Shown piece by piece: positions 24,842-29,949 of a stretch of 29,949 nt of DNA. Source of the stretch: an uncultured Chloroflexota bacterium (lineage in GTDB: Bacteria > Chloroflexota > Dehalococcoidia > UBA3495); the NCBI GenBank assembly GCA_913052545.1, contig CAJXEF010000007.1, positions 1-29,949 of the forward strand. The letters run 5' to 3'. Under the pieces are notes generated by a model. It did no database searches and was not told the DNA's origin. It saw only the letters and a program-made list of their open reading frames with translations. Numbering within the stretch: position 1 is the stretch's first letter; every line of letters begins with the position of its first letter. The position numbers and the translations under genes are program-made.

Positions 24842-26560
24842 TTATGTTTCACCGGCAGTTCTTAAGTCTGCTCTCCAGTCGTCAGGGCTCGGAGCCCGAT
24901 CTATAAGTATATCTATCACTGCCGGTAGTCCGGAGTTTTGAGCTTCTCTTAACGCGTTTGGCAGATCTCGAGAATCCTTGACCTGAATGCCAAAAGCTCC
25001 CATTCCCTTTGCAATCGCGGAGTTATCTGTCTCTACGAATTCAGAGGCTATTCTTTTATCTTCGGGTTGGTGTTGTCTGACCATACCCAATGAGTTGTCA
25101 TTAAAGACCACACATATCATTGGGATCTGATATTGCACTGCTGTAGAGATGGCATTTACAGTCATCATGTATCCCCCATCACCTGTCACGCAAACAACAG
25201 GTCTGTCGGGATAAACTAGTTTCAGTGCGACTGAAGCTGGCAATCCCCAACCCATCCCGGCGGTCCCCCCTGGGGAGAAAAAGGTGTTGGCTTGTCGCGC
25301 CTGATATAGATGGGCCATCCAGGTACGATTGTTACCGGCGTCCAGCGCGAAAATAGTATCATTCGGCAAATTATCTTGGAGAATGGATACCGCTCTTTGG
25401 GGTGTAACGGGAGAGGAGTCTATACTCATGGCCGGGTCTACATAAAATTGCTGAGTCTCTTTCCTTGTCGGTAGGCTTTGAGCCCATTCTCGTCTTCCAT
25501 CTAAACTTTCAGAGGCTTTGCCCTGAGATGCTTCTACCAGTTGGGTAAGTATACTTCCGGCATCTCCAATTAAGCCTAGGTTTACAGGAAACGTCCAGCC
25601 TGCATTCCTGTCATCGATGTCTATTTGTATTATCTTCTGTCTATGTGGATCGAAAATGTCAGGCCGTTCTCTTACAGTGTCCTGCGGACTTAACTTGGCA
25701 CCAACTATGAGTACAACATCGGAATCTCCGATTGCACTGTTCGCTGCGGCCTGTCCGTAGATCCCTACCATGCCAACTGACAATGGATGAGTTTCGGCGA
25801 TAGCACTTTTGCCTTTATAACTTGTAGCTACAGGCATATCCCAAAGTTCAGCTAATTCTTGAAGCTGGGTGTGAGATTTAGATAAATGGACTCCGTTACC
25901 TGCTACTAAGATAGGTCGTTTAGCGTTCCTCAGAATTTCGATTGCCTGTTCAATATCTTGAGGGGAGCTTTGCGGTTTCGCAGTGTTCAAATATCCGGTT
26001 GTTGCATGTATGAACGGAGGTGATTCCACGTCTACTTCTCCTCCGATGGATGCACTCCTCATAACAACACAGGCGGGTCCAGGTCTTCCACTGGTACTAT
26101 GTTTAATTGCGAGTTGTGTTCCTATAACGGCTTCTTTGGGAGTAGTTGCTAAAGTGGTATATTTGGTCATCGCTTTAAAAATGGACGGTAAATCGATACT
26201 GCCGTATTCCCCTGCCCCTGACTGATTGGCCGGGTGTTGAGCTGAGCCACCGTCAGACGTGTCAGTAAGTACGACCATCGGTGAACTGCTAAGCATTGCT
26301 TCCATTATGCCAAAGCTAGCATTAGAACCCATGAACAATCCTTGGCCCATAATTGCTGCGGGTTTACCCGTTGCTCTACCATATACATCTGCCATAATAG
26401 CGGCGGTTTGTTCATGTCTACATAGGATAGTTTTGATAATGTCTTCCTTGCCATGTAAAAGACCGAATATCTGGCCTGTACCGCCACCAGGTATGCCGAA
26501 TACGTATTCTATCCCGGCTTCTTCAAGTGCTTGCACAATTAATTCGTTAGCCTGAGGCAT
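24842..26560 (-). CDS. ThDP-dependent enzyme, acetolactate-synthase-like, paralogue 2
   Basis: A 572-residue three-domain ThDP enzyme. It has the N-terminal EEAGIEYVFGIPGG, the cofactor-activating Glu50 in CRHEQTA, RATGKPA, a central domain beginning around 190, and the C-terminal TGDGGYMM (Asp461) with VFNDNSLG (Asn487 region). Unlike paralogue 1 it has the classic RHEQ, but also MGQG where acetolactate synthases usually have TSGPG. Substrates in this superfamily include 2-oxoacids, sulfoacetaldehyde and oxalyl-CoA, and I cannot choose. AAGGAGGAG just before ATG is a strong ribosome binding site. It heads the minus-strand block from a promoter at 26634-26662 and is followed by the acyl-CoA synthetase, so the two probably form one pathway. 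Confidence 0.9.
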   Translation of the reverse strand: MPQANELIVQALEEAGIEYVFGIPGGGTGQIFGLLHGKEDIIKTILCRHEQTAAIMADVYGRATGKPAAIMGQGLFMGSNASFGIMEAMLSSSPMVVLTDTSDGGSAQHPANQSGAGEYGSIDLPSIFKAMTKYTTLATTPKEAVIGTQLAIKHSTSGRPGPACVVMRSASIGGEVDVESPPFIHATTGYLNTAKPQSSPQDIEQAIEILRNAKRPILVAGNGVHLSKSHTQLQELAELWDMPVATSYKGKSAIAETHPLSVGMVGIYGQAAANSAIGDSDVVLIVGAKLSPQDTVRERPDIFDPHRQKIIQIDIDDRNAGWTFPVNLGLIGDAGSILTQLVEASQGKASESLDGRREWAQSLPTRKETQQFYVDPAMSIDSSPVTPQRAVSILQDNLPNDTIFALDAGNNRTWMAHLYQARQANTFFSPGGTAGMGWGLPASVALKLVYPDRPVVCVTGDGGYMMTVNAISTAVQYQIPMICVVFNDNSLGMVRQHQPEDKRIASEFVETDNSAIAKGMGAFGIQVKDSRDLPNALREAQNSGLPAVIDILIDRAPSPDDWRADLRTAGET

Positions 26561-26633
26561 GGCTCCTCCTTAACTATCTGGCCAAGGGGCAGATGTACAT
26601 TACTCCAACGGTCAGCGGGGTGACATGGTGGCG

Positions 26634-26662
26634 ATAATAAACCGAAGGTACGTTTGGGTCAA
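26634..26662 (-). promoter_or_regulatory. Sigma-70-type promoter for the leftward ThDP operon
   Basis: On the minus strand TTGACC (26662-26657), exactly 17 bases, then TATTAT (26639-26634): five of six matches at both boxes. It lies 74 bases before the ATG at 26560. Its mate for the opposite direction uses the same TTGACC box. Confidence 0.6.
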
Positions 26663-26670
26663 GCGAGGTT

Positions 26671-26687
26671 TGATTGAAAGCAAATCA
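26671..26687. promoter_or_regulatory. Possible operator between the divergent promoters
   Basis: TGATT (26671-26675) and AATCA (26683-26687) form a 17-base interrupted palindrome in the 56-base space between the two -35 boxes, where a shared regulator could act. Five-base arms can arise by chance, so this is only a pointer. Confidence 0.25.
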
Positions 26688-26718
26688 TGTAAGGCATAGT
26701 GAGATTAGCCTACGATAA

Positions 26719-26747
26719 TTGACCCATGTTCGATGCTAGATTAGAAT
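26719..26747 (+). promoter_or_regulatory. Sigma-70-type promoter for the rightward ThDP/amidase operon
   Basis: TTGACC (26719-26724), exactly 17 bases, then TAGAAT (26742-26747): five of six matches at both boxes, 65 bases before the ATG at 26812. Confidence 0.6.
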
Positions 26748-26811
26748 CCCAAAATATCAAGGTTAGAATCGAGCATATAGCCAACTGATTTTTTTAGGTA
26801 AAGGTGGGTAA

Positions 26812-28497
26812 ATGCAAGGAAGCGACGCAGTAATTCAGGCTCTGGAAAAGGAAGGTATTTCATATATATCTGGATTCTCAGGAGGAGGTTTAGCCCCCCT
26901 ATGGAGACCTATACGAGAGTCTTCAACTATCAAGGCTTTTGCTACTCGACATGAGAGATTAGGGGTAGAGATAGCTGATGGCTACTCTAGGGCGACAGGT
27001 AAAGTGGGTGTAGCTATGACAGGGACGGGGCCAGGTGCTACCAATACATTAACTGGTATTGCTAGTTGTTTTGCCGACAATGTTCCGGTATTACTCCTTA
27101 TGGGCCAGCACCCTTTACGAAACTTAGGGAAGGAATATCAACAGGAGGTTTCTTCGAGTATTTTTGATACCTTGGTGAAATGGAAAGGTACTTTTACCAG
27201 AATTGACGAGATTCCCAATGTGATGAGACGTGCGTTTACTGCTTTAAAGTCCACATCTCCTGGGCCGGTCGTATTGGAAATGCCGCAGGATGTGCTAACA
27301 GCAGAGGCTGATGAACACGTTCTTCATTATAATCCGGTTGGTGCTTTTCCTAAATCTTCTCCAGATCGGCAAGATGTAGAGAAAGCGGCAGATCTGTTAG
27401 CCAACGCTAAATATCCGATTTTAAACGTGGGTGGTGGGGCAATTAGCGCTGAAGCCTGGGATGAGGTTAAGGAATTGGCTGAGATGCTCTCAATGCCGGT
27501 TGCTACTACATTGTTGGGTAAAAGTGTATTCCCTGAAGACCATCCATTATCGTTAGGATTAGGAGTTTTCCCACGAAGCCGGTACGCGACTGGACCAGCG
27601 CTGCAGATTAACCGAAAGGCTGATGTAGTTTTGGCGGTGGGCAATTCTTACAAGTTACCCAATGGAACCGATGGCAGACCTATACCGGAGGGTGTTAAAT
27701 TAATTCATGTCAATTCCGATCCGGCTGACTTGAACAAAACGTATCAGGCGGACTTAGCTATCTTAGCAGATGCCAAATTGGCGCTGAGAGATATTATTGA
27801 AGCGGTTAAAGACCGCGTCTCAATAGCTAAAAGGGGCGTTAAAAATGAGGTTACCCAAGAAATAAGTCAGTCCAAGGAAAAATGGCTGAATGAATGGATG
27901 CCGATTTTCACGGATCCTTCAAGTCCTACTAATGGCTATAGGGTCGTTTATGACTTGATGCAAGTTACTGATCGAAACAATACTATAGCCATACATGATG
28001 CGGGTGGAAGCAGAGGTTACATGACACAGTTCTGGGTATCCACAAAACCGAGGAATTTTGTAGCGATGGGAGGCATGGCCCCCATGGGTTGGTCTATGGG
28101 AGCTGCAATAGGAGCTAAGTTAGGCCGGCCGGATCATTTGGTAGTTCATTTATTAGGGGATGCGTCTTTTGGGATGACCGGGATGGAAATTGAAACCGCA
28201 GTCAGGATGGATGCTCCAACGCTCACTGTAGTAATTAATAATGGTGGTATTGGTGGAGGGATAATGGGGATAGAGCGACCCGATGGTAACCCTCCTGAAG
28301 TTGCTTTGTTGGGAGGGGATTTTAGCCAGGTAGCTAGAGGTCTTGGTGCGTATTCTGAACGGGTTGATCAACCGGATGAAATAGGCCCGGCTTTGAGACG
28401 GGCTATCCGCAGTACAGAAGAAGGTCAGGCAGCTCTAGTGGAGGTTATGATTAAACCCATGAAGACCCCCGATCTGCCCGACGACTGGTCATTATAG
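26812..28497 (+). CDS. ThDP-dependent enzyme, acetolactate-synthase-like, paralogue 3
   Basis: A 561-residue three-domain ThDP enzyme. Landmarks are GISYISGFSGGG, the catalytic glutamate in TRHERLG (Glu48), RATGKVG, GTGPGATN, a central domain from about 190 with VGGGAIS, and a C-terminal PP domain with LLGDASFGMTG (Asp450) and VVINNGGIGGG. The cofactor motif is GDA rather than GDG; Asp450 and the downstream Asn pair are kept, so activity is expected. The protein is about as diverged from the two other ThDP enzymes in the window as they are from each other (by eye), so these are not recent duplicates. An acetamidase/formamidase gene follows after 38 bases. The ATG is preceded by AAAGGTGGG. Confidence 0.9.
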   Translation: MQGSDAVIQALEKEGISYISGFSGGGLAPLWRPIRESSTIKAFATRHERLGVEIADGYSRATGKVGVAMTGTGPGATNTLTGIASCFADNVPVLLLMGQHPLRNLGKEYQQEVSSSIFDTLVKWKGTFTRIDEIPNVMRRAFTALKSTSPGPVVLEMPQDVLTAEADEHVLHYNPVGAFPKSSPDRQDVEKAADLLANAKYPILNVGGGAISAEAWDEVKELAEMLSMPVATTLLGKSVFPEDHPLSLGLGVFPRSRYATGPALQINRKADVVLAVGNSYKLPNGTDGRPIPEGVKLIHVNSDPADLNKTYQADLAILADAKLALRDIIEAVKDRVSIAKRGVKNEVTQEISQSKEKWLNEWMPIFTDPSSPTNGYRVVYDLMQVTDRNNTIAIHDAGGSRGYMTQFWVSTKPRNFVAMGGMAPMGWSMGAAIGAKLGRPDHLVVHLLGDASFGMTGMEIETAVRMDAPTLTVVINNGGIGGGIMGIERPDGNPPEVALLGGDFSQVARGLGAYSERVDQPDEIGPALRRAIRSTEEGQAALVEVMIKPMKTPDLPDDWSL

Positions 28498-28535
28498 AAT
28501 GGGACTACAAGTTTATATTGAACAGGAGACACTTC

Positions 28536-29645
28536 GTGAAGAGTATCGAGATTGATCGGTCTAAACGTTTAAAGGATGAGCCGGATAAAGGACACAATCG
28601 GTGGCATCCAGATATAAAACCTGTGATAGAAGTTGAAGCAGGCGAGGAAGTCGTTCTTGAAACACGGGATGCTTCAGACTGTCAGATCAAACCAACTATG
28701 ACCGTAGATGATCTCCATGGTCTGGATTCTAAAGTAGCTCATCCCTTAACTGGACCTGTATATATAAAAGGAGCAATGCCTGGTGACCTGCTGGAAATAG
28801 AATATCTTGATGTAGTTCCTCAAAATTATGGCTGGACTCGCAATCGCCCGGGAGCCGGGTTTTTGAGAGATATTTTCTTGGAGCCATATCTGGTCCACTG
28901 GCAAATTCAAGATGGGTATGCAATCTCAGATCAGATCCCAGGTGTAAAAATTCCTGACGGATCTTTTATGGGAACTGCCGGGATAGCACCGTCACAAGCA
29001 CAGGTTATTGAATGGGCGCGCAGGGAAGCAGATTTGGTAACCAGAGGTGGTACTGCTGCCCCGCCTGATCCTGAAGATGCGGTTCCAACTGATGATCCCA
29101 TAGCACGAGAGGGTTTGCGGACACTCCCACCTAGAGAGAATTGTGGAAATGTAGATGCCAAGCAGCTTACTAAGGGATCCAGATTGCTGATACCCGTAAA
29201 TGTACCCGGAGCATTGTATTCGGCTGGTGATGGACATTTTGCACAGGGAGACTCTGAGTGTTGTATCACTGCTGTTGAAATGGGGGCTACGGCTGCTGTG
29301 CGGTTTCGCATATTACCCGGCGAAGCGGCTAGGAACAATATTAAGTGGCCAAGGTTTGCCCATCCCGGGTTTTTTGCGCCGCCTGAATGGGCGGCTCCGA
29401 AGAATTTTATAGCTACGATGGGGATGCCGATACGTGAAGACGGAACTCAAGAAGGTGAAGACTTAACCCTTGCCGCCCGGAATGCCCTAATCAACATGAT
29501 TGAATTGCTTCAAGAACGAGGTTGGAGCCGTGAGCAGGCTTACGTGATATGTAGTGTGGCCGTTGATTTGCGAATTAGTAATGCGGTTGATCTACCTAAC
29601 GTCACGGTATCAGCATTCTTGCCAGAGAATATATTTCAAAGGTAG
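28536..29645 (+). CDS. Acetamidase/formamidase family protein (FmdA/AmdA)
   Basis: A 369-residue member of the acetamidase/formamidase family (PF03069), which hydrolyses short-chain amides to acid and ammonia. It starts KSIEIDRSKRLKDEP, has VEAGEEVVLETRDASDCQI near the N-terminus, GPVYIKGAMPGDLLEIEYLD (about 70-89), then GDGHFAQGDSECC (about 232-244), and ends VDLPNVTVSAFLPE, all typical. I chose GTG 28536 because AGGAG (28524-28528) lies seven bases upstream; the longer frame from TTG 28518 would include that ribosome binding site as coding. It sits directly behind ThDP paralogue 3, so the two may act on one substrate, with the amidase removing nitrogen or a formyl group. Substrate not determinable. 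Confidence 0.9.
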   Translation: MKSIEIDRSKRLKDEPDKGHNRWHPDIKPVIEVEAGEEVVLETRDASDCQIKPTMTVDDLHGLDSKVAHPLTGPVYIKGAMPGDLLEIEYLDVVPQNYGWTRNRPGAGFLRDIFLEPYLVHWQIQDGYAISDQIPGVKIPDGSFMGTAGIAPSQAQVIEWARREADLVTRGGTAAPPDPEDAVPTDDPIAREGLRTLPPRENCGNVDAKQLTKGSRLLIPVNVPGALYSAGDGHFAQGDSECCITAVEMGATAAVRFRILPGEAARNNIKWPRFAHPGFFAPPEWAAPKNFIATMGMPIREDGTQEGEDLTLAARNALINMIELLQERGWSREQAYVICSVAVDLRISNAVDLPNVTVSAFLPENIFQR

Positions 29646-29653
29646 ATAGGGAC

Positions 29654-29689
29654 TGGGGATTAATTTTCAGCTACAACTCTTAATCCCCA
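29654..29689. terminator. 10-bp hairpin between convergent amidase and HTH genes
   Basis: TGGGGATTAA (29654-29663) and TTAATCCCCA (29680-29689) are exact complements with a 16-base loop, placed nine bases after the amidase stop and 14 bases before the end of the opposing HTH gene. Position suggests a bidirectional terminator, though a long T-run is absent. Confidence 0.5.
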
Positions 29690-29702
29690 AAGATGTCGCT
29701 CG

Positions 29703-29927
29703 TTAACTGACTCGTTTCACTTCCAAGGTCTCCCCTGGAGCCAACGCTACGCGGCGTACATTTATACCTAATTTTAAAAGCCAGTATCCCAGTGTTGCTT
29801 TACTGACGCCAAGTTCCTCTGCAGTGGCGGATAGACCGTACTCATTTACCATTTCAGGTAATAGACGTTCCAACGGACGCTGGTGTTCTTTTTCAACGCG
29901 CTGCATCAATTTTGTCTTTCTGGCCAT
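29703..29927 (-). CDS. Small helix-turn-helix protein
   Basis: A 74-residue basic protein starting MARKTKLMQRVEKEH. The middle (about 22-53) has LLPEMVNEYGLSATAEELGV and then SKATLGYWLLKLGI, which fits a helix-turn-helix with recognition helix SKATLGYWLLK. The C-terminal tail is short (ALAPGETLEVKRVS). AGGAG followed by AAAGGA before the ATG makes a strong start. Proteins of this kind, as I remember them, are common small DNA-binding proteins in Chloroflexota, but no regulon is known to me. No effector domain is present, so it is more likely a small DNA-binding factor than a ligand-sensing repressor. Target genes unknown. Confidence 0.72.
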   Translation of the reverse strand: MARKTKLMQRVEKEHQRPLERLLPEMVNEYGLSATAEELGVSKATLGYWLLKLGINVRRVALAPGETLEVKRVS

Positions 29928-29949
29928 TCCTTTCTCCTAGATAGGTTGT

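Noticed and set aside
24885..24897. GGGCTC-G-GAGCCC palindrome near the end of ThDP paralogue 2
   Set aside because: Short, inside coding sequence and with a one-base centre that cannot form a good hairpin loop; probably chance.
28518..28535. TTG 28518 as the start of the acetamidase/formamidase
   Set aside because: The AGGAG at 28524-28528 would lie inside the coding sequence; it is well placed for GTG 28536 instead.
28931..29338. Minus-strand 135-codon frame
   Set aside because: Antisense to the conserved amidase core; no family resemblance or ribosome binding site noticed.

Overview
The window looks like a piece of a free-living, largely respiratory bacterial chromosome with moderate-to-low GC. 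The gene set includes F420-type luciferase-like oxidoreductase, MmgE/PrpD, a PF20091-type hydrolase, several acetolactate-synthase-like ThDP enzymes, a tandem-domain ThyX-like protein, CHAT/STAND/TPR architecture and a small 'MARKTK'-type HTH protein. It is most reminiscent of Chloroflexota, perhaps the marine SAR202/Dehalococcoidia relatives. That placement is inference from gene families; nothing in the window (no rRNA) proves it. TTG starts are frequent, and many genes have AGGAGG-like ribosome binding sites. I saw no tRNA, rRNA, CRISPR array, insertion sequence or phage gene.

Layout. At the left edge a TRAM-domain RNA methyltransferase (RlmD/TrmA type) runs leftward out of the window. From about 0.44 to 12.5 kb everything is on the plus strand: dihydrolipoamide dehydrogenase (E3), a two-subunit 2-oxoacid:ferredoxin oxidoreductase (KorAB type), E1 alpha and E1 beta of a 2-oxoacid/acetoin dehydrogenase, a VOC protein, the lipoylated E2, a ThDP decarboxylase/synthase, a double ThyX-like protein and a GlcG/HbpS protein. 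From 12.5 to 26.6 kb everything is on the minus strand. Read in transcription order this comprises a second ThDP enzyme and a fused ADP-forming acyl-CoA synthetase; a 1236-residue CHAT-like/STAND/TPR protein; a PF20091 hydrolase, an LLM oxidoreductase, MmgE/PrpD, a SirB1-like protein and a 58-residue zinc-ribbon protein; and finally a flavodoxin-fold protein. A divergent promoter region at about 26.6-26.75 kb then fires rightward into a third ThDP enzyme and an acetamidase/formamidase. A small HTH protein on the minus strand closes the window.

How the genes fit together. The left half is a central-carbon oxidation island. E3, E1 alpha/beta and E2 together make a complete NAD-linked 2-oxoacid (or acetoin) dehydrogenase, and KorAB offers a ferredoxin-linked route for similar substrates. 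The minus-strand block and the right end look catabolic: ThDP-dependent carbon-carbon cleavage, acyl-CoA to acid plus ATP, hydratase/isomerase-like and hydrolase steps, and amide hydrolysis. The stand-out gene is the CHAT-like/STAND/TPR protein, which keeps the P-loop ATPase switch and seven regular TPRs but seems to have lost both catalytic residues of the CHAT protease. Other points of interest are long perfect hairpins built from the last codons of two genes, a nested inverted repeat at 22.55-22.62 kb, a palindrome sitting in a promoter spacer before the VOC gene, and a small zinc-ribbon gene too short for routine ORF calling.
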